Source: Pseudomonadales bacterium
GTDB lineage: Bacteria; Pseudomonadota; Gammaproteobacteria; Pseudomonadales; Azotimanducaceae
Reading direction: 5' to 3'
Length of the DNA stretch: 64,000 bases
Assembly: GCA_028281005.1 (NCBI GenBank)
Contig: JANQKS010000132.1
Span: 1 to 64,000 of the forward strand
The position numbers and the translations under genes were made by a program. A model generated the notes under the pieces. The model did not search any database and was not told where the DNA came from. It saw only the letters and a list, made by a program, of their open reading frames with translations. Of the stretch, positions 1 through 8,281 are shown piece after piece (position 1 is the first letter of the stretch; each line of letters starts with the position of its first letter).

Positions 1-147
1 ACGAGCTGTTGGCGAGGAGTGGCCATAGTGCATTGTGGAAGAGGATAGACGAAGAAAGAACGTGTCTACTCTCGTGTAGGTTTGGTAGATTGCCACCAAT
101 ACTTCTCCGAAGTCTGACGGCATGTACGTGAGAAATAGCCAGGTTCG

Positions 148-375
148 TTGTCAGCGCACACAGAATCATGTGAGACAGGATTTGTGTGTGTCCTGAATTT
201 ATCGCGGGAACAGACCGGTCTTTCCCAAGTGCGCTTCGCAGCGATGATCGGCGTTAGTAAGCGCACCTTGGAAAACTGGGAGCAAGGAAGGCGGCAGCCA
301 ACTGGTCCAGCGAAAGCGTTATTGAGAGTTGTACAGTCAGACCCCAAAGCGGCCCTTCAAGCGCTACATGGGTAG
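148..375 (+). CDS. Small HTH (XRE/NadS-like) regulator, possibly 5'-truncated
   Basis: The last 55 or so residues form a helix-turn-helix of the HigA/NadS type: the motifs REQTGLSQ, FAAMIGVS, RTLENWEQGRR and PTGPAKALL follow one another as in antitoxin-like regulators. Such proteins are normally about 95-105 aa with a structured N-terminal arm. Here the first 20 residues do not resemble that arm and the reading frame is closed by stops just upstream, so the gene may be a decayed or re-started copy. No toxin gene is visible in bases 1-147, although one could lie outside the window. DNA binding is inferred from the fold alone. The following 83 bases up to the next gene hold only a short GCCATG/CATGGC dyad. 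Confidence 0.55.
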   Translation: MSAHTESCETGFVCVLNLSREQTGLSQVRFAAMIGVSKRTLENWEQGRRQPTGPAKALLRVVQSDPKAALQALHG

Positions 376-458
376 CTTTGATTGCGGCGACGTTGGCCAT
401 GGGCCATGGCTAGAGTAATAGTCTGCAAAGGAAGCAGCTAACGGGACGCACACTGATG

Positions 459-1562
459 TTAGCTACCCGGCACCACCCGCAACACCTGCCCCGCGTTACT
501 CTCCGCTGAATCTGCGCGGCCATCGGTTAGCAAATAAATACTGCCATCCGGCGCCTGCCTGATTTCACGCAGCCGAGTGGCCACTTCTGCAAACAGGGCT
601 TCTTCTTCGACCACCTTGCCGTCCTTGATGTCTAGGCGGCGTACTTCGTTGTCGACCAAGGCGCTGACAAACAGATCGCCGCGCCACTCCGGGAACAAGT
701 CACCTTCGTAGATCATTAAACCCGATGGCGCGATGGAAGGGGTCCAGACGTGGATCGGCTGTTGCATGCCGGGGGCTTCGGTGAACGGCGAAACGTAGGC
801 GCCGTTGTAATCAATACCGTAGGTAATGGCCGGCCAGCCGTAGTTGTTTCCCGGCACCAGCACGTTGACCTCATCCCCACCGCGGGGACCATGTTCGTGG
901 GCATACACCACGCCGCCTTCGCTCACGGCCAAGCCTTGGGGATTGCGGTGGCCGTATGTCCATACATAGGGGGCGTTCGGAAACGGGTTACCTTGGGCGG
1001 GTGAACCGTCTTTGTTCATGCGGATGGTTTTGCCGAAGTGTGTGTTGAGACCTTGGGACAGCTCACGGTACTCCCAACCATCGCCGGTGGTCAGCAGTAG
1101 GGTGCCGTCCGGTAGCCAGGCGAGACGCCCGCCATAGTGCACCGCGGTGCTCTTTTTTGGGCTTGCTGAGAATAGTACGGTGAGGTCTTCGAGACTATCT
1201 TCGGATAGACGCGCGCGGGCAACCGTGGTCGCGTTGCTGGCTTTGTCACCAGCGGAAAATGAGAGATACAGCAGTTGATTGTTGGCAAAATCTGGGTCCG
1301 GCAATACGTCGAAAAAACCACCCTGGCCTGCGTAATACACCGGGGGTATGCCTTCAATAGGTGGTCCAATCGTGTTGTCTGCGCTGATTCGACGCAACTG
1401 TCCGCCCAGTTCAGTGACCAGACGGTCGCCGTCAGGCAGGAAGGCAATGTTCCATGGGAAGTCCAGACCGGTGGCAATGGTTTGGATTTGGTAGCCGTTG
1501 GATGCGTGCGCACTGGCGGCGGCAAATGCCATCAGCAAGGCGAGACGTCGTAAAAACTGCAA
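459..1562 (-). CDS. PQQ-dependent sugar dehydrogenase (YliI/Asd-like), exported
   Basis: A soluble beta-propeller aldose dehydrogenase of the GSDH/YliI family, expected to oxidise sugars in the periplasm with pyrroloquinoline quinone and Ca2+. Family hallmarks are LDFPWNIAFLPDG near the N-terminus, HYGGRLAWLPDG, the stretch YGHRNPQG, HEHGPRGGDEVN and the C-terminal REIRQAPDGSIYLLTD. A longer frame reaches an ATG at 1640, but that start would put about 26 polar residues ahead of the signal peptide and overlap the divergent gene. The TTG at 1562 gives MQFLRRLALLMAFAAASAHA, a clean signal peptide with AHA cleavage, so it is preferred. About 60 bp separate it from the divergent membrane-protein gene. 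No PQQ biosynthesis genes lie in the window. Confidence 0.82.
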   Translation of the reverse strand: MQFLRRLALLMAFAAASAHASNGYQIQTIATGLDFPWNIAFLPDGDRLVTELGGQLRRISADNTIGPPIEGIPPVYYAGQGGFFDVLPDPDFANNQLLYLSFSAGDKASNATTVARARLSEDSLEDLTVLFSASPKKSTAVHYGGRLAWLPDGTLLLTTGDGWEYRELSQGLNTHFGKTIRMNKDGSPAQGNPFPNAPYVWTYGHRNPQGLAVSEGGVVYAHEHGPRGGDEVNVLVPGNNYGWPAITYGIDYNGAYVSPFTEAPGMQQPIHVWTPSIAPSGLMIYEGDLFPEWRGDLFVSALVDNEVRRLDIKDGKVVEEEALFAEVATRLREIRQAPDGSIYLLTDGRADSAESNAGQVLRVVPGS

Positions 1563-1621
1563 AGTCGTATGTCCGTAGTAAAATGTTATGGTACTCGAAT
1601 TAGAAGAATAGGGGATCTCGT

Positions 1622-2056
1622 TTGAAACGTGTGATGGCATTTGTTGCGGCGGTGTTGGCGGCCTATGTTTTGGCGGTGCTGATGTATACCCAGCTGAACC
1701 TGGGTAACGTAGTGGAAATGGGTCTTACCGTGACCCTGGCGGACCGGTTCAGCGCTGCGGTGCATGACTTGTGGAGCATGAATCTTTTGCTGGCGCTGAT
1801 TGCGGTGGGTTTTGCCATTGCGTTCCTGGTCACTCATCTGGTGCTGCGGATGCTGCCGCAGCTGCGTTACCTCGGCTACATCCTGGCGGGCGGTTTAGCC
1901 ATCTTTGTGCTGGATTTTTCGTTGTACAAAGCCATGGGCGATATGCACATATTAGCGGTGACCCGCACGACGGTGGGAACTTTGGCCTTGTCTCTGGCCG
2001 GCGCTATCGGCGGTTATGTGTTTGTGCGTCTGTTACCACCACCCGCTGCAGCTTAA
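1622..2056 (+). CDS. Small integral membrane protein, four predicted TM helices
   Basis: A 144-aa hydrophobic protein with four likely membrane segments: residues about 5-22, 52-75, 82-103 and 112-136. Function is not recognised. There are no catalytic motifs, and the few charged residues lie in the loops. The TTG start is supported by a purine-rich AGGGGA ribosome-binding sequence eight bases upstream. The gene is divergent from the sugar dehydrogenase and convergent with aroA, whose stop lies 9 bp away, so it is probably monocistronic. Homologues of this kind are usually annotated as hypothetical membrane proteins. Confidence 0.6.
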   Translation: MKRVMAFVAAVLAAYVLAVLMYTQLNLGNVVEMGLTVTLADRFSAAVHDLWSMNLLLALIAVGFAIAFLVTHLVLRMLPQLRYLGYILAGGLAIFVLDFSLYKAMGDMHILAVTRTTVGTLALSLAGAIGGYVFVRLLPPPAAA

Positions 2057-2065
2057 GCGCTTTGG

Positions 2066-3349
2066 TTAACAGAGCTTGGCGTAATCTTCCCAATAGGCTG
2101 GGTAGGTTTTGTCCACCACGGCTTTGTCGTCCACGGTGAGTGTGCCGCTGACACTGCCGATGATTGAAAACGCCATGGCCATCCGGTGGTCATGATAGGT
2201 ATTAAGCTGGTGCGCTTGCAGGGCTGTGGCAGGTTCGATGCGTATGCTATCTTCGGTGGTGTGCGCCTCTATACCGAGGCCGCCAAATTCTTTGGCCGGG
2301 CATTCCAAGCGGTCACACTCTTTATGATGCAGCGAACTTAAACCGGTAATCTCACCTCCGCCTGTCAGCAGCGGTGTCAGCGCAATCAACGTGAGCGCGG
2401 CGTCTGGCATCTCTGTCATATCCAATACCGGCAACGGCTGGATCTGTTCGGGGCCACGAATCAGGGTGGCGTCAGCTTCGCGCGTCACCGTAGCGCCTAG
2501 CTGTTCCATAATTGATAGGAAGCCGTAGTCGCCCTGTTTGCTGTCAGCACCTAAATTTGTCAACGTCACTTCGCTTTTATGCAGCGTGGCGAGGGCTGCG
2601 AAGTAGGTGGCTGCGGTGGCATCACCTTCGACTTGCACGCTGCCGGGGGTGTATGCGCCGCGGGTGACTTCCAGGGTCTGCTCATCCACCCAATGGGCTT
2701 GGATGCCGCGCTTGGCCATCTCGTTGAGTGTAATGTCGATGTACGGCCGCGAGACAAGATCGCCGTCGATGACGATGGTTTGGGTATGGCGCAGACGGCC
2801 TTGGGTTTGCGCCAACAAAGGTGCCGTAACCAGCAAGGCGGTGACGTATTGGCTCGAAAGGGAGCCGTCAATGTGCATTTGCGTAGGCGGGTGAATTGGG
2901 CCTTGAATGGTCACCGGCAGGCAACCTTCGGTGGACTTCACTTTGCACCCATGCTGCGCCAGCACGTCCAGGAGCGGCGCGTTGGTGCGCGCGCGCAGTG
3001 AGCTGTGCCCGTCGATGGTGGTGCGACCTTCCCTTAGTGCCGCCAAACCCAACAACAGGCGCGTAGAGGCCCCGCTCATGCGCGCGTTTAGCACCACGTC
3101 ACGATCGTAGTTCATGGGGCCAACTACCACGACCTCGGTACCCGTCTGCTCTACGCGGGCGCCAAGCTTGGCCACACAATCCAGCATCGCGTCGGCATCG
3201 TCACACGGTGGAACACCGCGAATACGGGTCTCACCTTCGGTGACTGCAGCAATGGCCAATTGACGCAACGCAATAGATTTACTGCCGGGTAGGGTGATAC
3301 TCGCTTGGAAGGGGCGCTCGATGGCAGGGATTAAGTAGCTAGTGGTCAT
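2066..3349 (-). CDS. aroA: 3-phosphoshikimate 1-carboxyvinyltransferase (EPSP synthase)
   Basis: Catalyses the sixth shikimate-pathway step, joining shikimate 3-phosphate and PEP to EPSP. Conserved blocks are LPGSKS at the N-terminus, the catalytic Asp in DMTEMPDAALT, HHKECDRLE with the catalytic Glu, SLSSQYVTALLVTAP and the C-terminal YHDHRMAMAFS. Two blocks differ from the usual form. The motif after PGSK reads SIALR instead of SxSNR, and the PEP/glyphosate loop reads SGASTRLL where E. coli has NAGTAMRP, so T97 and P101 are replaced by Ala and Leu. The start at 3349 puts the family N-terminus 20 residues before the PGSK motif. An in-frame start at 3382 or 3442 cannot be excluded because none has a clear ribosome site. 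The gene stands alone, not next to serC or cmk. Confidence 0.9.
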   Translation of the reverse strand: MTTSYLIPAIERPFQASITLPGSKSIALRQLAIAAVTEGETRIRGVPPCDDADAMLDCVAKLGARVEQTGTEVVVVGPMNYDRDVVLNARMSGASTRLLLGLAALREGRTTIDGHSSLRARTNAPLLDVLAQHGCKVKSTEGCLPVTIQGPIHPPTQMHIDGSLSSQYVTALLVTAPLLAQTQGRLRHTQTIVIDGDLVSRPYIDITLNEMAKRGIQAHWVDEQTLEVTRGAYTPGSVQVEGDATAATYFAALATLHKSEVTLTNLGADSKQGDYGFLSIMEQLGATVTREADATLIRGPEQIQPLPVLDMTEMPDAALTLIALTPLLTGGGEITGLSSLHHKECDRLECPAKEFGGLGIEAHTTEDSIRIEPATALQAHQLNTYHDHRMAMAFSIIGSVSGTLTVDDKAVVDKTYPAYWEDYAKLC

Positions 3350-3500
3350 GGGTCTATACGGGTTTGATCTAGTCGACGTCATCAAGCGATCTGCGGTGCG
3401 CCATTCTATACTGTCACAGCCTACTCTGCGGTAGGGGCGCACGGTCTGGCCCGACTAACTATAGGTGCGACTATAAATGCGTCAGAGAAAAATGCCCCAG

Positions 3501-3527
3501 AAAAGAAAAAGCCGCCAATGTGGCGGC
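3501..3527 (-). terminator. Rho-independent terminator, minus strand
   Basis: GCCGCC and GGCGGC are separated by a five-base loop. On the minus strand the stem is followed directly by TTTTTCTTTT. It sits upstream of the aroA start and terminates nothing that is annotated. It may end a small RNA, or shield aroA from read-through. Confidence 0.7.
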
Positions 3528-3745
3528 CTAAAATTTCCCGATATTTATTATTGTTGTGGGAATCTAGAGTAACTTATTCAGATACTATTCTTAGTAAGCT
3601 TTTTTACTTAAGCACTTCTAATTAAGACTTCGTGCAGTTGTCCGTCCCTATAACCCCGGCAGGGCTAAAGACGGAGCGAAAGGTAGCAGAAGCTAGAACA
3701 GATGGCAACTTTTAACCTTCAATAAATCAATTAGTTAATGGAGAT

Positions 3746-3774
3746 TTCTCAACGGGCTGTTGCAAACTTATAAT
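3746..3774 (+). promoter_or_regulatory. Sigma70-type promoter of matB
   Basis: A perfect TATAAT (3769-3774) is preceded by TTCTCA (3746-3751, four of six matches to TTGACA) at a 17-bp spacing. The predicted start near 3781 leaves a leader of about 17 nt that includes the GGGGAAG ribosome site of the next gene. Confidence 0.6.
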
Positions 3775-3797
3775 CTGCGCACCGGTTGGGGAAGTAC

Positions 3798-5279
3798 ATG
3801 ACAAATCTATATGCCGAGCTTGATGGGGTGTTTTTAGAGCACGCCGAGCAGGATTGTTTACGCCTTTTAGATGGCACCGTTTGGCGTTATGAAGACCTTC
3901 GTAATCTAGTCGCGCGAATCGCTAAGCTGCTGCTGCAACAGGGGGTTGAGCCCGGTGATCGGGTGGTCGTACAGGTGGAAAAATCGGCTGAAAACCTAGC
4001 GCTGTATCTAGCGACGCTGTGTGTGGGTGGAGTTTATGTGCCGCTGAACACAGCTTACACCGCAGCAGAGCTTGAGTACTTTGTCGGCGATGCAGAACCT
4101 GCCCTGTTTGTCGGCAGTGAGCCGCGCAGCGACGTCGACAGCTTCACTTTGCAGGCAGACGGCAGCGGTTCACTTATGGACGCGCTAGATCCCAACGTAC
4201 CGCCGATGCGGGTGGTGGCGCGCAGCGCGGATGATCTGGCCGCTATTCTCTATACCTCGGGGACCACCGGGCGCTCCAAAGGGGCGATGCTGAGCCACGG
4301 TAACCTTTCCACCAATGCCCACAGCCTGTGTGAAGCGTGGGGCTGGCAGGCGGATGACGTGCTGTTGCACGCGTTACCGATCTTTCATGTGCACGGCCTG
4401 TTTATTGCCAGCCACTGTGCGCTGCTGAACGGAACCCCTATGCTGTGGTTGAGTAAATTCAGCGTTGCCGAGGTCAGTGCTGCGCTGGCGCAGTGTACGG
4501 TGATGATGGGGGTGCCGACGTTCTACACCCGTTTGCTGGCGGACGCCGACTTTCCGCGCACCAAGCTCGACCACATACGGGTGTTCATCTGTGGTTCTGC
4601 GCCTCTTACCGAGCAGGTTTTTAGCGAGTGGGAAGCGCGCACCGGCCATCGTATCTTGGAACGGTATGGCATGAGCGAAACGATCATTAACACCACCAAT
4701 CCGCTACATGGCGAGCGGGTTCCGGCTACGGTCGGTTTCCCTCTGCCCAGGCTTGAGTTGCGTATCGCGGATGAGAATGGTCATGAACTGCCCGTGGGTG
4801 AGGTAGGGGCCATTGAGGTACGTGGTCCAAGCGTGTTCAGCGGCTACTGGCGTATGCCGGAAAAAACCGCCGAAGAGATACGCGCAGATGGTTTTTTCAT
4901 CACCGGAGACCTAGGTTTGGTGGATGAAGAGGGCCGGCTTTCTATCGTTGGTCGCGCAAAAGATCTAGTAATTTCAGGTGGTTACAACGTATATCCAAAA
5001 GAAATTGAAAGTATTTTGGATGACATGCCCGAAGTCAGCGAAAGCGCGGTGATTGGCGTGCCGCATGTCGATTTTGGCGAAGGTGTGGTGGCAGTAGTGG
5101 TGCCTAGCGGCGAAGACGTTGATTTTGCACAGGTAGAAACGGCGCTGACCGGCCAACTGGCGCGGTTTAAACAGCCCAAGGCGGTGGTGAACGTCAGCAG
5201 TTTACCGCGCAACACCATGGGTAAGGTGCAGAAAAACCTGCTCCGTCAGCAGTTTGCTGAGCTGCTCACGGAGGATTAG
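3798..5279 (+). CDS. matB: Malonyl-CoA synthetase (MatB-like, AMP-forming)
   Basis: An ANL-superfamily ligase that activates malonate (or methylmalonate) with ATP and CoA in the cytosol. The P-loop LYTSGTTGRSKGAMLSH, the segment HALPIFHVHGLF, GVPTFYTRLL, YGMSETIINTTNP and the hinge GRAKDLVISGGYNVYPKE follow in the order and wording of characterised MatB enzymes. The C-terminal catalytic Lys lies in LPRNTMGKVQK. Length (493 aa) is typical. The ATG at 3798 is chosen over a TTG at 3786 because GGGGA lies at the right distance and the protein then begins like other MatBs. It is monocistronic with its own promoter. No malonate decarboxylase or transporter gene is adjacent, so the source of malonate is open. 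Confidence 0.87.
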   Translation: MTNLYAELDGVFLEHAEQDCLRLLDGTVWRYEDLRNLVARIAKLLLQQGVEPGDRVVVQVEKSAENLALYLATLCVGGVYVPLNTAYTAAELEYFVGDAEPALFVGSEPRSDVDSFTLQADGSGSLMDALDPNVPPMRVVARSADDLAAILYTSGTTGRSKGAMLSHGNLSTNAHSLCEAWGWQADDVLLHALPIFHVHGLFIASHCALLNGTPMLWLSKFSVAEVSAALAQCTVMMGVPTFYTRLLADADFPRTKLDHIRVFICGSAPLTEQVFSEWEARTGHRILERYGMSETIINTTNPLHGERVPATVGFPLPRLELRIADENGHELPVGEVGAIEVRGPSVFSGYWRMPEKTAEEIRADGFFITGDLGLVDEEGRLSIVGRAKDLVISGGYNVYPKEIESILDDMPEVSESAVIGVPHVDFGEGVVAVVVPSGEDVDFAQVETALTGQLARFKQPKAVVNVSSLPRNTMGKVQKNLLRQQFAELLTED

Positions 5280-5310
5280 GCGTGTCGCGCTGGTGTCACC
5301 GGCGCGTCGG

Positions 5311-7005
5311 CTAGCTGGCCTGATCCAAAGGCAAAGTGTCGCGCAATTCCCGTTTCAAAAACTTGCCGGATGCGTTACGCGGCAACGCTTCCTGGGTGAA
5401 CCACATGTAGCGAGGGATTTTGGGTGCGGCAATCAGCTCACGCAGGTGGGTGCGCAATTCATCCGCGTTCGCCTGTTGGCCTTCTTTGAGGTAAATCGCT
5501 ACCCCAACCTCTTCACCCAGGCGGTCATCGGGTACGCCAAAAACAGAGCACTCGGCCACCGCCGGGTGTTCGAACAGCGCGCTTTCTACCTCGGCGCAGT
5601 AAATGTTTTCGCCGCCGCGCAACACCATGTCCTTGATGCGGTCGACGATGTAGAGGAAGCCGTCTTCGTCCTGCTTGGCGACGTCACCGGTATGTAACCA
5701 GCCATCCTGGATGGTCTCTGCGGTGGCTTCCGGCCGGTTGATGTAGCCTTTTATCACTTGCGCGCCGCGCACCAACAATTCGCCCGGTTCACCGGGAGCG
5801 AGCTCTTCGCCGTTGCTGTTCACAATTTTGGTTTCGTAACAAGGCATGGCGGGGCCGCAGCTGTCGGGTTTATCGACGAAAAAGTCTCCCGCAATCGACG
5901 TGATGATGCCGCAGGTTTCGGTCATGCCGTAGCCGGTGTTGGGGCGTGCGGTGGCCACAGATTCGTCAATTTTCGACACCAAATCCGGCTGCAGCTGAGC
6001 ACCACCACCGCCGAGGGTCTGCAGGCTGGAAGTGTCCGTGTTGGCGAAATCTGGGTGTGCAATAATTTCTCTGGCCATCACCGGCACGCCGGTCATGGCG
6101 GTGACTTTTTCCTGCTCGATTAAGCGCAGGGCCTCCCCGGCGTCCCATTTGTACATAAATACCAGCTTGCCGCCGGCCAGCGTTGAGGCGTAAGCCGCAC
6201 AGTTATTGGCGGTGACGTGGAAAAGCGGGGTGGTGATGAGCGCCACCGGTGGCGGCGGCGGTGGGGCATCTGCTTCGGCCAGCCCCTGGCGCACGGCCAA
6301 AGCACCGGCTATGGCGCCATTAAAAATCATGGACCAAAGATTGCTGACACAACCGCGATGGGTCAGTTCCGCTCCCTTAGGATGCCCGGTGGTGCCGGAG
6401 GTATAAAAGATACAGGCGTCGTCGTCCGGATCAATATCGGTGACGGGGAGCACACCGTTCTGCTTTAGTAAGTCTGACCACTCCGCAATGCCTTCAGCCG
6501 CTGCGTCGAAACGAACACCCACCAAGGTGATGTGTGCCACTTCGGCTCGGTGTTCCGCCAGACGCTGCATGCGCTCGCTGTCGAGGATCAACACCTTGGG
6601 CTGTGCATCTTCGATGGCGTACATCATCTCCGCACCGGTCCACCAAGCGTTCATACCCACCACCGTGGCGCCGATGGAGAGGGTCGCCCAATAGCTCAGC
6701 ATCCATTCCGTGTAGTTACGCATGGCGATAGCGACGCGATCCCCGGGTTGCACGCCTTGCGCCAGCAGCCACAGGCCAATGGAACGAACTTGCTCATGGG
6801 CTTCGCCATAAGTGATGCGGGTGTCGTCGTACACGAGGTATTCGCGCTCGGCAAACTGTGCGGTACTGAGCCACACATCGCGCACGGTAGCCGGTGCGTT
6901 GGCGTAGATTCGGGTCGGGATGCCACGAATCTCTGTCTCTTCGATGGCAAAGTCGCTGCCGGGTGCAATCAACGTATTCCAAACTTCTCGATACTCAGCG
7001 TACAA
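5311..7005 (-). CDS. Acyl-CoA synthetase, class I adenylate-forming enzyme
   Basis: A fatty-acyl/aryl-CoA ligase of the FadD type, 564 aa. It carries FYTSGTTGHPKGAELTH (ATP-binding loop), TTPLFHVTANN, TGVPVMAREI, GYGMTETCG, the hinge DRIKDMVLRGGENIYCAEVE and the catalytic Lys in LPRNASGKFLKR. The acyl substrate cannot be read from the sequence. An unusual run of seven prolines (near residue 250) lies in the loop before the TTPLFH motif. The gene is convergent with matB (31 bp between stops), so it is expressed on its own. A CoA ligase for medium- or long-chain acids is the likeliest role. Confidence 0.82.
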   Translation of the reverse strand: MYAEYREVWNTLIAPGSDFAIEETEIRGIPTRIYANAPATVRDVWLSTAQFAEREYLVYDDTRITYGEAHEQVRSIGLWLLAQGVQPGDRVAIAMRNYTEWMLSYWATLSIGATVVGMNAWWTGAEMMYAIEDAQPKVLILDSERMQRLAEHRAEVAHITLVGVRFDAAAEGIAEWSDLLKQNGVLPVTDIDPDDDACIFYTSGTTGHPKGAELTHRGCVSNLWSMIFNGAIAGALAVRQGLAEADAPPPPPPVALITTPLFHVTANNCAAYASTLAGGKLVFMYKWDAGEALRLIEQEKVTAMTGVPVMAREIIAHPDFANTDTSSLQTLGGGGAQLQPDLVSKIDESVATARPNTGYGMTETCGIITSIAGDFFVDKPDSCGPAMPCYETKIVNSNGEELAPGEPGELLVRGAQVIKGYINRPEATAETIQDGWLHTGDVAKQDEDGFLYIVDRIKDMVLRGGENIYCAEVESALFEHPAVAECSVFGVPDDRLGEEVGVAIYLKEGQQANADELRTHLRELIAAPKIPRYMWFTQEALPRNASGKFLKRELRDTLPLDQAS

Positions 7006-7121
7006 GACTTCTCTCCCTAAATTCTCACCCGGCTCTCAACCGGAAATGGGGCCCTATTAGGCCAACAAAAGCTGCAAAACATACCATGAAGAGCCGCTGA
7101 CGCGCACTGTTTTCAGTCAGG

Positions 7122-7144
7122 TTTGCGCCCTTAAACAGCGCAAA
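7122..7144. promoter_or_regulatory. Inverted repeat in the 7.0-7.2 kb divergent intergenic region
   Basis: TTTGCGC and GCGCAAA are separated by nine bases. The repeat lies between the acyl-CoA synthetase and the small Cys-rich gene, where both promoters must be. It could be an operator, but nothing identifies a regulator. Confidence 0.25.
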
Positions 7145-7204
7145 CTTACAGGCGGTTGCCAGCCAAAGCTCCAAGCTGTCACGGTCAATCATTAGGAGCG
7201 AGTT

Positions 7205-7516
7205 ATGTGGAAAGTAGGCCTTTGGTGGATGTTGGTGCAGTCGCAATTTGGCCCTCAGGTTGTCGAGTGCGGGTGCTTGTGTGTGGAGGGTGTGCCGCGC
7301 ACCTTGTGCCAAAGTGTGGCGGAAGCCCAGCGGCAAGCCAACATTTGCCCGCCGGACTTCAGTTGCCCGGCTGTGCAACCGGCGGACAAAACGCAAGCGC
7401 CCATTTACTACGATGCACCTACGGACAACGCCCACAACTGTCGCGATGTGCGCATTTGGGATGAATCTGTGGCGGCGTATACCGGGGTCAAAGTGTGTGA
7501 TGTCTTTACCGGGTGA
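7205..7516 (+). CDS. Small Cys-rich exported protein, function unknown
   Basis: A 103-aa protein with a good AGGAG ribosome site seven bases before the ATG. Residues 1-18 are a short hydrophobic, signal-like segment (MWKVGLWWMLVQSQFG). After it comes a pattern of spaced cysteines: ECGCLCVEG, LCQ, ICPP, SCP, NCRDV and VCDV. This arrangement, C-x-C-x-C-x-x-G followed by CPP and a C-terminal Tyr-x4-Val-Cys, resembles a group of small periplasmic proteins of unknown function in proteobacteria. Disulfides or metal binding are possible. The next gene starts 51 bp downstream in the same direction, so they may share a transcript. Confidence 0.6.
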   Translation: MWKVGLWWMLVQSQFGPQVVECGCLCVEGVPRTLCQSVAEAQRQANICPPDFSCPAVQPADKTQAPIYYDAPTDNAHNCRDVRIWDESVAAYTGVKVCDVFTG

Positions 7517-7567
7517 CGAGGCTTTGCGCGTTTCCCCGAGCAGGCGGAGCGGGCACAATGCCGGGTT

Positions 7568-8281
7568 ATGGACTCAGAGCAACTTGATCTCGCCATTGTC
7601 ATTCCGGTCTTTAACGATGACGACGCGTTGCGAGGTTTGTTAGAGCAACTGCGGGCCTATGGCGCATCTGCACAGCAGCAAGGGCCTCCCATGCGCGTCG
7701 AGCGCGTGGTAGTGGATGGCGCAGCTGCCCAACAAACAGCCGCAGTGGCGGCTGGCCAGGCCAGGTATGTCGCGAGCGATGCGGGTAGGGGTGTTCAGAT
7801 CGCGGCCGGCATCTCAGCATGCCAAACGCGATGGATCTGGGTCTTACATGCCGACACCCGGGTCAGCCAGCAGGTGTATGACTATGTGCTGCTGCTGGCC
7901 CGCGGACTGGTGCCCTTGTGGGGCCGATTTGATGTGCGGCTTGAAGGTTTGGGCTGGCTGGCTTGGTTTATGAATTGGCGTTCGCGGCTAAGCAAAATCT
8001 GCACCGGCGATCAGGCCATGTTTTTTGCGGCGGACCTGTTGCACTTGGCTGGTGGTTTCCCAGCCCAGCCGCTGATGGAAGACATTGAAGTGAGTAAACG
8101 ACTGAAACGCGCGGACGCTCAATTTCATGCGCCGCGACTGGTGGTCAGCGCATCACCAAGGCGTTGGCGGCAGCGGGGTGTTTTACCGACGGTGTTGTCC
8201 ATGTGGCGCACGCGTTTACGTTATTTCTTCGGCGCAGACCCGAACGTGTTGTATGCAGACTATTACGGTCATGGGCAATGA
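7568..8281 (+). CDS. TIGR04283-type glycosyltransferase (arsenosugar-associated family)
   Basis: A 237-aa GT-A family glycosyltransferase. It begins LAIVIPVFNDDDAL, the nucleotide-binding strand of family-2 enzymes, continues with GRGVQIAAG and WVLHADTR (the D-x-D type motif), and ends with the signature GGFPAQPLMEDIEVSKRLKR, then RWRQRGVL and the GADP segment. These are diagnostic of TIGR04283, a family found beside TIGR04282 and, in some genomes, with radical SAM arsenosugar genes. The stop overlaps the start of the next gene (ATGA), so the pair is translationally coupled. The sugar acceptor is unknown, and no arsM, arsS or other arsenic gene lies nearby. Confidence 0.8.
   Translation: MDSEQLDLAIVIPVFNDDDALRGLLEQLRAYGASAQQQGPPMRVERVVVDGAAAQQTAAVAAGQARYVASDAGRGVQIAAGISACQTRWIWVLHADTRVSQQVYDYVLLLARGLVPLWGRFDVRLEGLGWLAWFMNWRSRLSKICTGDQAMFFAADLLHLAGGFPAQPLMEDIEVSKRLKRADAQFHAPRLVVSASPRRWRQRGVLPTVLSMWRTRLRYFFGADPNVLYADYYGHGQ

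Larger units (their letters stand above)
3443..3797. other. 355-bp gap with terminator, candidate structured RNA and promoter
   Basis: No credible coding frame. The segment is AT-richer than its surroundings and holds three things. First, a minus-strand terminator-type hairpin lies at 3501-3527. Second, a nested stem pairs CCGTC (3641-3645) with GACGG (3670-3674) around an inner CCCT/AGGG pair. Third, a plus-strand promoter serves matB. Nothing annotated on the minus strand ends at the terminator, which suggests an unannotated small transcript between roughly 3530 and 3780. No known RNA family was recognised. Confidence 0.5.

Noticed and set aside
1091-1525. 144-codon frame inside the sugar dehydrogenase gene
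   Set aside because: Shadow of the real gene on the same strand in another frame.
7025-7558. 177-codon minus-strand frame over the small Cys-rich gene
   Set aside because: It is antisense to the better supported plus-strand gene, has no ribosome site and no family resemblance.
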